Under the pieces are notes generated by a model. It was not told the DNA's origin. It was given only the letters and a program-made list of their open reading frames with translations, and searched no databases. This document shows positions 8,402 through 17,808 of a DNA stretch of 51,768 nt, piece by piece. The stretch comes from Methylobacterium sp. BTF04 (GTDB taxonomy: Bacteria > Pseudomonadota > Alphaproteobacteria > Rhizobiales > Beijerinckiaceae): the NCBI RefSeq assembly GCF_010692745.1, contig NZ_JAAHTB010000032.1:1-51768 (forward strand), in the 5' to 3' direction. Both the position numbers and the translations under genes were made by a program. Each line of letters opens with the position of its first letter. The first letter of the stretch is position 1.

Positions 8402-11089
8402 TCAACGGACGGTGGCGATGCCGTCCGATGTGGTCGCCGTACCGACGTTCTGGCGCAAATCCACCTCGCCGAGGGTCTTGAGCTCGACGCGCAGGAGCAC
8501 CGTACGGTTGCGCTCGGCGGTGCCGAGGGCCGCGGCGATCGGCGAGACGATATAATTCAGCGACACCGTCGTGCACTCGTCCTGATAGCCAGCTCCGAGG
8601 CTGATGCCGGAGAGATAGGCCTTGCCGGGATTGACGTAGACCGGCGCTACACCAACCGGATTAGTGAGGAACGCGGTGTAGGCATCGGCGAAGTTGTCGC
8701 GCACGTCGAGATAGTGGCTGAGATCGACCAGTGCCGAGCCGGTGACGAACCAGTTCGGCGTCACGTGGTAGGTGGCCGACGCCGTCACGCCCTCACGCTT
8801 GTGGACGAACCCGAGAGCCGGCTGCGCTTCGTAGAACGAATAGAACAGCGACAGATCCACCGGCGCGAACGGCGCGAGGCGGGCGGTGATGCCGGTCTCG
8901 AAGCGGCTCACGTGGAAATCCTGCTGGTCGAAGCGGGCGCGGGTGATGAACGAGATGTTCTGGTTCGGTGAGACCTGGACACGACCGACATAGTCGGAGA
9001 ACCGCTTGTCGAGGCCGGAATCGAGGCCGACATTGGCAATGTCGCCGCGCCGGAACGAGTTCACGCCGGCAAGCTGAATCGACTCGCCAAACAGCACGTT
9101 GGCGTACCAGCCCGCAGGCGTCACCACCGAATATTGCGCGCCGAGATTGGTGCGTACCCCACCCTCGACCCGGTCATAGCCGGAGAACTTGTCCCATTCG
9201 AACAGCGAGGTGTCGTCGAAGACGAGGCTCTGCGCATCCTCGTTGGGCAGGCGGCCGATATGGGTCTCGCTCGGGCGCAGCACCAGCTGGGCGATGGGCT
9301 CCAGGGTGTGTACACCCAGCGGCCCGAAATTGCTGACGAACGGATAGCGGTAGTCGACACCGACGGCCGGCATCACTCGGCCTGAGAAATCCTCGTCCTG
9401 CCGTCCGATGTTCTGCACCAACGCGTTCTGATAGCCCGAATTGCGCGGATCGACGAAGAACGCATCGGTGCGCAGATAGGCGAACGGCGTGATGACCTGG
9501 CCGGCATCGTCGATGAAGGTCCGGCGCCAGGACACCTGAGCCGAGAGGCGCGTGTCAGTGCCAGCCAGTCCACGCACCAGGCAGGTGCTGCGGGTGAAGG
9601 TCAGGCAGGTCTCGTAGAGCGGATAGTTGATGCCGTTGGCGCTCGGGCTCAGCAGATAGGCGCCGGTGCGCGGGATGCCCTGATAATCCGTGGCCTCACG
9701 GCTCAAGTGGGTGATGTTCGACTCGAAGCGAACCTCGCCCCCGAGGAAGCCGGGGCCGTTGATGCGCTTGTCGTAATCGATGACCGGAGCGACCAGCGGC
9801 TGCTCCTTCTGCCAATCGAAGCTCGACAGACCCTTGAAGTAGTAGCCGCGGGCCTCGAACCACGAGCGATCGCCTTGTCCGATCAGGAACCCGGTAGAGA
9901 CAGCCTCACGGAAATAGTCGGTGGTGATGTTCTGGTTTCGGATGCGGTAATTGTCGAGGAACCACTTGTCGGTGACGCCGACCACATCCCAGCCGGTGCG
10001 CCAGCGGTCGCTGATGTAGAACTCGCCCTTCGATTCCACCGATCCACGAAAATCGCGGTCGCCCGCGCCGAGCGGGCCGGGCAGGAAGGCGCTCGGCGTC
10101 GTCTGGAAAATGCCGCTGACGCGCAGGTTGAACGAACCGGTATCGAGCCTGTGACGGTATTCGGCCTGCCCGAGTACGCCCTGATTGCTCAGGAAGGCCG
10201 GCGAGAGCGTGAGATCGTAATTCGGTGCGAGGTTGATGAAGAAGGGTGTGGATACGCCCCGCCCGAGCGCCGTCGACGAGATGAATCGCGGCGTCAGGAA
10301 GCCGGTCTTACGCTTCACGGTGGGGTCGGCCGCCTCGAAATACGGCAGATAGGCGAGCGGGATACCGGCGACCTCGAGGGTCGATTCCTCGAACGAGATG
10401 ATGTGGGTCTCGTTGTTGTGGATGATTTTCGCCGCACGAATCTGCCAGAGCGGCGGCGTCTCGGGGTGGTTCTTGCACGGTTCGCAGGCGGTGTAGGTGC
10501 CGTACTCGAAGCTCGTGCGCTCACCGTCGATGCGCTCACCCCGGGGCGCGGAGAATCGGGTGCGGACCGGCTGGCCCTTCGACTCGATGGTCTGCTGGAT
10601 GCGCAGCGCATCGATGAAGCCGTTCTTGAAGTCGTCGGTCAGCTCCATCTTGTCGCCGGTCAACACGGCGCCGGTCTCGTCGGTGAGGCGGACGTTGCCC
10701 TCGGCGAAGACGCGACTCGTATTGCGGTCGTAGAGCACGCGGTCGGCCTGGAGAGTCCGCGGACCGTAATGCAGCTCGGCGTTGCCGCGCGCCGTGACGT
10801 TGTTCTTGTCGTTGTCGTAGATGAGCTCGGCCGCTTCGACGAGCAGGCGCTCGCCGGGCTTACCGGCAGCCGGAGACGGGCCCTTCGGGGCCTGCGCCTT
10901 GAGAGACTGAGCTTTCGGAGCCTGCGCATTGGCGGATTGCGCAGCCGCAGGCCCTACGGCCACCGTGGGCACGGCGGCTGTGAGCAATGCCACCCATCCG
11001 GCGGCGAACGCGATGTCGGCGACCTTACGCAACGCGAGTCCCAACTCCAGCCACGATCCCACTCCGCTTCCCGACCCAGAGCCCGACAT
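8402..11089 (-). CDS. lptD: LPS-assembly outer membrane protein LptD
   Basis: 895 residues. Receives lipopolysaccharide from the periplasmic LptA bridge and inserts it in the outer leaflet, normally with LptE. The first 51 residues are a long signal peptide region ending AAAQ. An Ala/Gln/Lys-Pro-rich linker (about 52-78) precedes the LptA/OstA-like jelly roll (about 80-200: LLVEAAELIYDNDKNNVTA, LQADRVLYDRNT). A Cys pair lies at 202 and 205, and further cysteines in ETCLTFTRSTC and DECTT could form the disulfides that LptD requires; the rest is the large beta barrel. The start overlaps the lptG stop by one base (TGATG). The whole lptF-lptG-lptD order is conserved, and the surA chaperone gene that often follows is missing here. 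Confidence 0.95.
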   Translation of the reverse strand: MSGSGSGSGVGSWLELGLALRKVADIAFAAGWVALLTAAVPTVAVGPAAAQSANAQAPKAQSLKAQAPKGPSPAAGKPGERLLVEAAELIYDNDKNNVTARGNAELHYGPRTLQADRVLYDRNTSRVFAEGNVRLTDETGAVLTGDKMELTDDFKNGFIDALRIQQTIESKGQPVRTRFSAPRGERIDGERTSFEYGTYTACEPCKNHPETPPLWQIRAAKIIHNNETHIISFEESTLEVAGIPLAYLPYFEAADPTVKRKTGFLTPRFISSTALGRGVSTPFFINLAPNYDLTLSPAFLSNQGVLGQAEYRHRLDTGSFNLRVSGIFQTTPSAFLPGPLGAGDRDFRGSVESKGEFYISDRWRTGWDVVGVTDKWFLDNYRIRNQNITTDYFREAVSTGFLIGQGDRSWFEARGYYFKGLSSFDWQKEQPLVAPVIDYDKRINGPGFLGGEVRFESNITHLSREATDYQGIPRTGAYLLSPSANGINYPLYETCLTFTRSTCLVRGLAGTDTRLSAQVSWRRTFIDDAGQVITPFAYLRTDAFFVDPRNSGYQNALVQNIGRQDEDFSGRVMPAVGVDYRYPFVSNFGPLGVHTLEPIAQLVLRPSETHIGRLPNEDAQSLVFDDTSLFEWDKFSGYDRVEGGVRTNLGAQYSVVTPAGWYANVLFGESIQLAGVNSFRRGDIANVGLDSGLDKRFSDYVGRVQVSPNQNISFITRARFDQQDFHVSRFETGITARLAPFAPVDLSLFYSFYEAQPALGFVHKREGVTASATYHVTPNWFVTGSALVDLSHYLDVRDNFADAYTAFLTNPVGVAPVYVNPGKAYLSGISLGAGYQDECTTVSLNYIVSPIAAALGTAERNRTVLLRVELKTLGEVDLRQNVGTATTSDGIATVR

Positions 11090-12177
11090 CAGCCGTCCTC
11101 CTGATAGAGAAGCGTAAGCGTACCGAGAAGACTTCCTACCACGGCCGGGAACCAGGCCGCCACCGTCGGCGTCACGATCCCAGAAGCGCCGAGGCCCTCC
11201 ATGACCTGTCGGGCGACGTAAAGGAGGAACCCCGCCGCCACACCGCCAAGCACGAGCTTGCCCACTCCACCAAAGCGGAAGAACCTTAAGGAAACGCTGG
11301 CCGCCACGAGCACCATGGCGACGAAGAGGATCGGTCTCGCCATGAGCACATCATACTGGAGTCGATAGCGCGTCGCATCCAACCCAGCCCTCTCCGTGCG
11401 TGCGATGGTCTCGGGAAGTTGCCAGAAAGGCACAGATTCCGCGGGGGTAAACCGCTGCCGGACCTGGGCGCGATCGAGATTTGAGGCGATCAGGTAGGTG
11501 TCGAAGCTCTCGGGCGGGTCGCCGAGGGGATGGACGCGGGTATCCTGCAGCTCCCAATAGCCGTCGTGGAGCGTCGCCCGCGCTGCCTCGATCTGCGAAA
11601 CGAAGAGGCCGGCATCGTCGAACGTGAAGACCGACACGCCGGCGAGGGTGGTGGTGCCTTCGATGGCCGTCTCGGCGCGTATAATCGCCTGCCCGTCGAG
11701 GCCGCGCTGGCGAATCCACAGATCCTTGCCGGACCCGGCCTTGGTGGATTTGGCGAAAATCTTTGCCTCGATCTCGGTGGAGCGCTGCTTCATCATCGCC
11801 GAGACGGGGTTGTAGACCCCGACCGTGAGGGCGCCGATCGCTAGGGCGACGAAGAGCCCGGGCTGAAGGAACTGCCAGGCTGAAATGCCCGCGGCACGGG
11901 CCACCACGAGTTCGAGCTTGCGCGAGAGTTGGAGGAGGGCGGCCATCGAGCCGAACAGGATCGCGAATGGCAGCACACCCTCCGCCACGGCTGGCGTGCG
12001 GTAGAGCGAAAGCTGCGCCATCAAACCTGTGGACGCGCCCTCGGCATCACCGGCACGCCGCAGCAGCTCGACGAAATCGAGGGTGTAGACCAGGGTGAAG
12101 ACGGTGAGGAACACCCCGAGGATCGTGCGCACGAAGCGCATGGCAAAATAACGACCGAGGGTGGCGCCGATCAGCAT
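11089..12177 (-). CDS. lptG: LPS export ABC transporter permease LptG
   Basis: 362 residues from the ATG at 12177, 13 bases after the lptF stop; the longer frame to 12285 would overlap lptF heavily. LptG pairs with LptF and the ATPase LptB to extract lipopolysaccharide from the inner membrane. It begins MLIGATLGRYFAMRFVRTI with a first span, has two more spans by about residue 125, then a periplasmic beta domain of about 130 residues (FVSQIEAARATLHDGYWEL), then three C-terminal spans (LFVAMVLVAASVSLRFF, LVLGGVAAGFLLYVARQ). This is the YjgQ-type architecture. The 6-helix-plus-jelly-roll plan and length fit. It is the second gene of the minus-strand lpt run; lptB is not in the window. Confidence 0.95.
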   Translation of the reverse strand: MLIGATLGRYFAMRFVRTILGVFLTVFTLVYTLDFVELLRRAGDAEGASTGLMAQLSLYRTPAVAEGVLPFAILFGSMAALLQLSRKLELVVARAAGISAWQFLQPGLFVALAIGALTVGVYNPVSAMMKQRSTEIEAKIFAKSTKAGSGKDLWIRQRGLDGQAIIRAETAIEGTTTLAGVSVFTFDDAGLFVSQIEAARATLHDGYWELQDTRVHPLGDPPESFDTYLIASNLDRAQVRQRFTPAESVPFWQLPETIARTERAGLDATRYRLQYDVLMARPILFVAMVLVAASVSLRFFRFGGVGKLVLGGVAAGFLLYVARQVMEGLGASGIVTPTVAAWFPAVVGSLLGTLTLLYQEDG

Positions 12178-12190
12178 CGCGAGCGCGCCC

Positions 12191-13360
12191 TCAACCCGTG
12201 CCGAGGCGTGGCCGCCGCAGGAGCGCTGCGACAAGGGCGCCGAACGCCTTGGCCACCCGGGCGTTCCAGGCGCGCACGGCAGCACCGTTGAAGATCATCA
12301 GGCTGGAGATCGCGATGGCCAGGAGCGGCACCGCGTAGATCGCCACGACCGCCGCCTGGCTCCTTGCCGCAGCGCTGGTGGCCGCAAAGCCCGCGATGCG
12401 CAGGACCACCACCGCGAGGACGGCGCCCGCCACCGCGAGGCCGCGCCCCTGGCGCGTGGTACGCGGATCTCCGAGCGCGGCAAACGCGATGAAGGTGAGC
12501 GCCAGCGGGTAGAGCCAGGAGGACAGCCTGTCGTGGAGTTCCGCCCGGAAGCGGCCCTTCTGAAGCCGGTAATAGCCTTCGCTCGTGTCGGGGAAGATGA
12601 GTTGTGTCGTCGAACGCTCGCGCGGCTTGTAGGTCACGTCGGAATCCGGAGGCGTGAAGGCGGCCAGATCGACGGTGTACCGCTCGAAGGTGATGATCGA
12701 GGAATCGCGGCTGTCCTTCTGCTGGCGGTGCACGCTGCCCTTCTCCAGAGCGAGATAGCTCTGGCCGCCATACTCCACCGCCTGGCCCCGCTCGGCGAGG
12801 TAGACCACCGACTTTCCGGCCTCGCGCTTGTCCTGGATGAAGATGCCGAGCAGCGTGCCGCCGGGGCCGCGCTCGCGGAAGTGGAAGGTGATGCCGCTGT
12901 CCAGGCTGGTGAACTGGCCTTCCTTCACCACGTTGGCGATAAAATCGCCACGCACGCGGGTGAGAACGTCGCGCAATTCCTGGAACGAGGACGGCATCAC
13001 CTGGATCGTCAGGAACGCCACCGCCAGGCTCACGGCGAGCCCAAGGGTGAGAAACGGGCGCAATATACGGCGTGGCTGCATCCCGGCGGCCGACATCACG
13101 ATCAGCTCGGAATCACCGTTGAGCCGGTTCAGCGCATAGACGACGGCGATAAACAGCGCGACGGGTGCAATAACGGTAACGAGGGTCGGCAGCGACAGGC
13201 TGGTGATCAGAAAGAAGATGATCAGCGTCTGGCCTTTGGCCGTGATCAGGTCGAGTTCGCGCAAGGCCTGCGTTACCCAGATCGTGCCGGTGAGGCCGAT
13301 CAGGCAGGCGAGGAAAGCTCCAAGCGCGATTCTGAAGATGTAGCGCTCGATCTGCGTCAT
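12191..13360 (-). CDS. lptF: LPS export ABC transporter permease LptF
   Basis: 389 residues. Partner of LptG. It opens MTQIERYIFRIALGAFLACL with the first span, spans two and three end near residue 125 (VIAPVALFIAVVYALNRL; LAVSLAVAFLTIQVMPSS), the periplasmic domain (about 130-275) includes IFIQDKREAGKSVVYLAE, and three C-terminal spans follow, with a basic tail (AALLRRPRLGTG) slightly longer than usual. The coupling helix ELIVMSAAGMQPRRIL after span two is well conserved. It is the first gene of the operon; its promoter should lie in the 254-base region (13361-13614) shared with the divergent pepA. No clear -35/-10 pair could be assigned by eye. Confidence 0.95.
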   Translation of the reverse strand: MTQIERYIFRIALGAFLACLIGLTGTIWVTQALRELDLITAKGQTLIIFFLITSLSLPTLVTVIAPVALFIAVVYALNRLNGDSELIVMSAAGMQPRRILRPFLTLGLAVSLAVAFLTIQVMPSSFQELRDVLTRVRGDFIANVVKEGQFTSLDSGITFHFRERGPGGTLLGIFIQDKREAGKSVVYLAERGQAVEYGGQSYLALEKGSVHRQQKDSRDSSIITFERYTVDLAAFTPPDSDVTYKPRERSTTQLIFPDTSEGYYRLQKGRFRAELHDRLSSWLYPLALTFIAFAALGDPRTTRQGRGLAVAGAVLAVVVLRIAGFAATSAAARSQAAVVAIYAVPLLAIAISSLMIFNGAAVRAWNARVAKAFGALVAALLRRPRLGTG

Positions 13361-13614
13361 CGGTTCTCGCGGCCGGGAAATCGGACCCGCCGGCAGCGCA
13401 AGCCTCCGGCGACGATCGATCTAGCGCCGCCCCCGCACGCACGTCGAGCCCCTCGTGAGCGCGCCAATTCGGGCCGTTTCGCGACGCTCCCCTCGCGTTG
13501 CGTTCTCAGCCTCACAAGGTACACAGGAACTCCTGAGGGCCCGGGCACCGCATCGTGCCGCGCCGCACCTCATCGAACGCACCTTCGGCACTTGAATATT
13601 CGGAAAGCAGCGTC

Positions 13615-15108
13615 ATGGCGGACGGAATCACGATCGCATTCGGGCCGATGGGCCCGGTGGGGCAGGGGGACCTCGTCCTGTTCGTCGGTGACGATCTGCT
13701 CCTTGCACCCGCCGTCGTCCAGACGGTCGGTCAGGCCGCCGCAGACCTGCTGGCCCGCGCCGCCGCGAGCGAGCGTTTCAAGGGCAAGTCCCTGTCGGCC
13801 CTCGCAGTGCCGGCGCCGTCCGGCCTCGACGCAGACCGCCTTCTGGTTATCGGCCTCGGTTCGGAGAAGGATCGCGCGAAGATCGATTGGCCGGCGCTTG
13901 GCGGCTTCACCGCCGGCAAGGTCTCGGGTCGCGTCGCTCATGTGGCGCTCGGCTTCCCCGGCCTCGACGTCACGGCCGAAAACGCCGCCGACTTCGCCCT
14001 CGGCGCGCGGCTGCGGCATTACAGCTTCGACCATTACAAGACCAAGAAGAAGCCCGAAGGCGAGGAGTCCAAGGGCACCACGCTGACGTTGATGGTCTCC
14101 GATCCGGGCGCCGCAGATGCCGCTGTGATGGCCACCGACGCGGTCGCCAACGGTGTCATCCTGGCCCGCGAGCTCGTCAACGAGCCGCCGAACGTCCTGT
14201 ATCCGGAAGAGTTCGCCCGCCGCACCGAGGCCCTGACCAAACTCGGGGTCGAGGTCGAGGTGCTCGGTCCCGGCAAGCTCGAGGCGCTCGGCATGGGGGC
14301 GTTGCTGGCCGTGGCCCGCGGCTCCGTCAGGGAGCCCCGCGTCGTCGTGATGCGCTGGAACGGCGCGGACGCTGCGGACGCGCCGATCGCCTTCATCGGC
14401 AAGGGCGTGTGCTTCGATTCCGGCGGCATCTCCATCAAGGGCGCTGCCGGCATGGAAGACATGAAGGGCGATATGGGCGGCGCCGCCTGCGTCGTCGGAA
14501 CCCTGCATGCGCTGGCCGCCCGTAAGGCCAAGGTCAACGTGATCGGCGCCATCGGAATCGTCGAGAACATGCCCGACGGCGCCGCTTACCGCCCCGGCGA
14601 CATCGTCACGTCGATGTCGGGCCAGACCATCGAGATCATCAATACCGACGCGGAAGGGCGCCTCGTGCTCGCCGACGTGATCTGGCACATCCAGAACGCC
14701 TACAAGCCGACGTTCATGATCGATCTGGCGACGTTGACCGGGGCGATCATCGTCGCGCTCGGCCAGGACATCGCCGGCCTGTTCTCGAACGACGACGCCT
14801 TGGCCGCCAAGCTCACCGCCGCCGGCGAGGCCACCGGCGAGGCCGTGTGGCGGATGCCGCTGATCCCGGCCTACGACAAGGCCATCGATTCGAAGTTCGC
14901 CGACATGAAGAACACCGGTGGACGCCATGGCGGTGCGGCCACCGCCGCATCCTTCATCAAGCGCTACGTCAACGACGTCCCGTGGGCCCATCTCGACATT
15001 GCAGGCGTCGCCATGTCGTCCTCGTCGAGCGAGATCAATCGGAGCTGGGGTGCGGGCTGGGGCGTGCGCCTGCTCGACCGTCTGGTACGCGACAACTACG
15101 AAGGTTGA
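13615..15108 (+). CDS. pepA: Leucyl aminopeptidase, M17 family
   Basis: 497 residues from the ATG at 13615; an open extension back to 13555 lacks family similarity. Cytosolic hexameric exopeptidase that removes N-terminal residues using two metal ions. The N-terminal macro-like domain covers about residues 1-165. The catalytic domain shows [35 protein letters not shown] and the signature [13 protein letters not shown] with metal-ligand Asp and Glu. In several bacteria PepA also binds DNA; nothing here bears on that. It is divergent from the lpt operon, as in many proteobacteria, and is followed six bases later by a membrane protein gene that probably shares its transcript. Confidence 0.96.
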   Translation: MADGITIAFGPMGPVGQGDLVLFVGDDLLLAPAVVQTVGQAAADLLARAAASERFKGKSLSALAVPAPSGLDADRLLVIGLGSEKDRAKIDWPALGGFTAGKVSGRVAHVALGFPGLDVTAENAADFALGARLRHYSFDHYKTKKKPEGEESKGTTLTLMVSDPGAADAAVMATDAVANGVILARELVNEPPNVLYPEEFARRTEALTKLGVEVEVLGPGKLEALGMGALLAVARGSVREPRVVVMRWNGADAADAPIAFIGKGVCFDSGGISIKGAAGMEDMKGDMGGAACVVGTLHALAARKAKVNVIGAIGIVENMPDGAAYRPGDIVTSMSGQTIEIINTDAEGRLVLADVIWHIQNAYKPTFMIDLATLTGAIIVALGQDIAGLFSNDDALAAKLTAAGEATGEAVWRMPLIPAYDKAIDSKFADMKNTGGRHGGAATAASFIKRYVNDVPWAHLDIAGVAMSSSSSEINRSWGAGWGVRLLDRLVRDNYEG

Positions 15109-15113
15109 GCGCC

Positions 15114-15869
15114 GTGTCCGCCGCCGTGCAGGCTTTCGGCCCGGCGGCGGTGGCGATTCTGGCGGTCCTGCTGGCGTGGTCGACGGGGCTCGACCAGCAT
15201 ACCGTCCTGCCGCCGCTGATCGAAGCGCGGTTCTACGGCTTCTTCCTCGACCGCTACCCGCTCTTTGCGGCGGCCCTCGTCTACGGACTGGCGCGAATCG
15301 GTTTCGCGATGATCCGGACCGGCAAGGCCGGCCTCGTCCGGCGTCTTCTCGGAGGCGCCGTCGCGATCGGGCTTCTGCTCGGCGCGAGCCTGTATCCGAC
15401 CTTCGGCGGCTTCGTTCTGCGTAGCGCCTTCGCCACCGGCGGCATCGCCTTCCTCGGCCAGCAGCCGATGGCGATCGCCTATGGGCTCGGAGCGGCTGCG
15501 GCAGCCTTTCTGTTCGGTCTGGTATTCGGGGCCGGCAACTTGCTGGTGGTACGTCGACCCGTAGCCAACGATTCGTGGCGCCGCAGGCTTCTGCGCGGCA
15601 CCGGGCATATCGCGATGCGCTACCTCAGCCTGTGGTTCGCCCTCGCCACGCTTGGACTTGCCGACGCGCTCGGCTTCGGCGCCTGGCCGCGCCGGCCGCT
15701 CAGTGAGACGGACGCCCTGCTGGCCGCCGCCTTGGTCTTCGTGGCGTTCCTGCCGCACGGATGTCTCGATTGGATTCTCACCGCGACGGGCTCGACATCC
15801 GGGCGCGGCATCGATCAACCTGACGCTGCCGACTTGATCCGGACGGCGGGATACGGGAAGATAGTTTAG
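15114..15869 (+). CDS. Polytopic membrane protein of unknown function
   Basis: About 251 residues from the GTG at 15114; a TTG at 15105 overlapping the pepA stop is an alternative. Around five or six hydrophobic segments are visible (AAVAILAVLLAWSTGL, LFAAALVYGLARIGFAMI, GGAVAIGLLLGASLYPTF, MAIAYGLGAAAAAFLFGLV, YLSLWFALATLGLADALGF, LLAAALVFVAFLPHGCLDW). No catalytic or transporter motif is recognised. It starts right after pepA, so co-expression is likely. The C-terminal tail after the last span is about 30 residues and polar. fadD begins 54 bases downstream on the same strand. Function is not assignable from sequence. Confidence 0.75.
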   Translation: MSAAVQAFGPAAVAILAVLLAWSTGLDQHTVLPPLIEARFYGFFLDRYPLFAAALVYGLARIGFAMIRTGKAGLVRRLLGGAVAIGLLLGASLYPTFGGFVLRSAFATGGIAFLGQQPMAIAYGLGAAAAAFLFGLVFGAGNLLVVRRPVANDSWRRRLLRGTGHIAMRYLSLWFALATLGLADALGFGAWPRRPLSETDALLAAALVFVAFLPHGCLDWILTATGSTSGRGIDQPDAADLIRTAGYGKIV

Positions 15870-15922
15870 ATGTGAACGAAAGTGGCACCAAGCCGCTGCG
15901 GCACATCGAAGGGAGGATCGAA

Positions 15923-17662
15923 ATGGTCCAAGATCGCGTGGTCCGAGATCACTTGGTCCGAGATCGACCAGTGCGAGAGGCGGATGCTGCGCGCCCGTGG
16001 CTCGCGGCGTATCCGCCGGGCATCCCAGCGGAGATCGACATCGACGGTCTCGGCACCTTGGTCGATCTGTTCGAAGACAGCATGCGGCATTACTCCGAGC
16101 GACCGGCAATCCAGTGCTTCGGCACCCGGGTCGCCTACGCGGCGCTCGGGTCTTCCGCACGCGCGATCGCCGCGTGGCTCGCGGCGCAGGGCTTTGCCAA
16201 GGGCGACCGCATCGCGATCATGATGCCCAACGTCCCGGCCTATCCGGCAGCGATCTTCGGGGTGCTGCTCGCCGGTTGCGTCGTAGTCAACGTCAACCCG
16301 CTCTACACCCCGCGCGAACTCATCGCCCAGCTCAACGATTCAGGATCCCGCGCGCTTTTCGTGTTGGAAAACTTCGCCCACACGGTCGCGGAAGCACTCC
16401 CCGACCTCAGCCTCGAACGTATCGTGGTCGCCGGTCCGGGCGATGGCCTCGGCCTGAAGGGGCGTGTGATCGACCTCGCCTCGCGCCATTTGAAGAAGGC
16501 GGTGCGGCCCCATAGCCTTCCGGCGGATCGTACTTTCCGGTTCGCCGCCGTGCTGCGCCAGGGCCGGGAACTCGCCAAGCCGAGCGTGACGATCGACCCC
16601 GGCGACCTCGCCTTCCTCCAATATACTGGGGGTACGACGGGCGTCGCCAAGGCCGCGATGCTGACCCACCGCAACATCATGGCCAACGTCGTCCAAAGCC
16701 AGACGTGGTTCCAGCTCACAGCCGACAACCATGCCGCTCGGGTGATAGTGACGGCATTACCGCTCTACCATATCTTCGCTCTGACCTGCTGCTTCTTCCT
16801 CTTCATGCGGATCGGCGGTTGCTGCCTTCTCATCCCGAATCCGCGTGACGCGGACGGGTTCGTCAAGACGCTGAAGGCCAACCGCTTCACTCATCTGGCT
16901 GGCGTCAACACGCTGTTCAACCTCTTGGTGAACCACCCGAAAATAGGAGAGGTCAATTTTAGTCACATCGATTTCGTCATTGCCGGCGGCATGGCGGTGC
17001 AGGCGCCCGTCGCCGCCAAATGGATGGCGGTGACCGGAAGCCCGATCGTGGAGGGATACGGCCTGTCGGAGACCTCGCCGGTGGTCTGTGTGAACCGGCC
17101 AAACGTTAAGGAATGGAGCGGGACCATCGGTTGTCCCGTCTCCTCGACGGAGGTGGCGATCCGCGGCCTCGACGGCCACGACGTCGCACCCGGCGAGTCC
17201 GGCGAATTGTGCGTACGTGGGCCTCAGGTGATGCGTGGGTATTGGCAGAGGCCCGACGAGACTGCCCTGGCCACGACGGCAGACGGCTACTTTCGCACCG
17301 GCGATGTCGCGGTTTTCGAGCCCGACGGCCAGGTGCGTATCGTCGACCGGATGAAGGACATGATCCTCGTCTCCGGGTTCAACGTGTATCCGAACGAGAT
17401 CGAGGAGGTTCTCGCCGGACATCCCGGCGTGCTCGAATGCGCCGTTGTCGGGGCACGCAGCGACGAGACCGGCGAAATGGTCGTCGCCCATGTCGTCCGT
17501 AGGGATGCGGCGATGACCACCGATAGCCTTCGTACTTTCGCGCGCTCCCAGCTCACCGGCTACAAGGTGCCGCGCCGGGTGGTGTTCCACGACGCACTGC
17601 CGAAAACCAACGTCGGTAAGGTGCTGCGCCGGGTGCTGCGCGACGATCCGCCGGCATCCTGA
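15923..17662 (+). CDS. fadD: Long-chain fatty acid-CoA ligase
   Basis: 579 residues from the ATG at 15923, which has a strong AGGGAGGA; a GTG at 15872 is open but less likely. Activates fatty acids to acyl-CoA through an acyl-adenylate. Motifs: the ATP loop YTGGTTGVAKAAMLTHRN (about residue 233; the usual Gly before AMLTH is Ala), GYGLSETSPVVCVN, YFRTGDVAVFEPDGQVRI, DRMKDMILVSGFNVYPNE and the C-terminal lysine loop LPKTNVGKVLRRVL. This motif order is FadD-like. The first 20 residues are a charged repeat (V-R-D-x-x) encoded by a 15-base tandem repeat, which is unusual. Substrate chain length cannot be told; medium-chain or aromatic acids remain possible. Confidence 0.9.
   Translation: MVQDRVVRDHLVRDRPVREADAARPWLAAYPPGIPAEIDIDGLGTLVDLFEDSMRHYSERPAIQCFGTRVAYAALGSSARAIAAWLAAQGFAKGDRIAIMMPNVPAYPAAIFGVLLAGCVVVNVNPLYTPRELIAQLNDSGSRALFVLENFAHTVAEALPDLSLERIVVAGPGDGLGLKGRVIDLASRHLKKAVRPHSLPADRTFRFAAVLRQGRELAKPSVTIDPGDLAFLQYTGGTTGVAKAAMLTHRNIMANVVQSQTWFQLTADNHAARVIVTALPLYHIFALTCCFFLFMRIGGCCLLIPNPRDADGFVKTLKANRFTHLAGVNTLFNLLVNHPKIGEVNFSHIDFVIAGGMAVQAPVAAKWMAVTGSPIVEGYGLSETSPVVCVNRPNVKEWSGTIGCPVSSTEVAIRGLDGHDVAPGESGELCVRGPQVMRGYWQRPDETALATTADGYFRTGDVAVFEPDGQVRIVDRMKDMILVSGFNVYPNEIEEVLAGHPGVLECAVVGARSDETGEMVVAHVVRRDAAMTTDSLRTFARSQLTGYKVPRRVVFHDALPKTNVGKVLRRVLRDDPPAS
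15924..15968 (+). repeat. Three tandem 15-bp repeats in the 5' end of fadD
   Basis: Three consecutive 15-base units beginning TGGTCC(A/G)AGATC at 15924, 15939 and 15954. In frame they encode a five-residue charged unit, V-[QR]-D-x-x, and a fourth partial unit (VRE) follows. The repeat starts at the second base of the start codon, so unit number changes would add or remove five residues without shifting the frame. Confidence 0.8.
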
Positions 17663-17808
17663 TCGTCAGATTGGTGTAACCCATCATCGGATCTCGCCGA
17701 ATGGTGAGGTCGGCTCGGCTTGCGTACGCATCGGCGTCGGACGATGTCCAGAGCACAGGCGTCACGGCGCGATGCGGGTCCTTCACCGAACCCGTTCAGG
17801 AGAACGAC

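Noticed and set aside
9707..11104. A 465-codon plus-strand frame opposite lptD
   Set aside because: Antisense shadow of lptD without a credible start site or family motif.
13570..14991. A 473-codon minus-strand frame opposite pepA
   Set aside because: The product is His/Gly/Asp-rich with no motif, and pepA on the other strand is certain.
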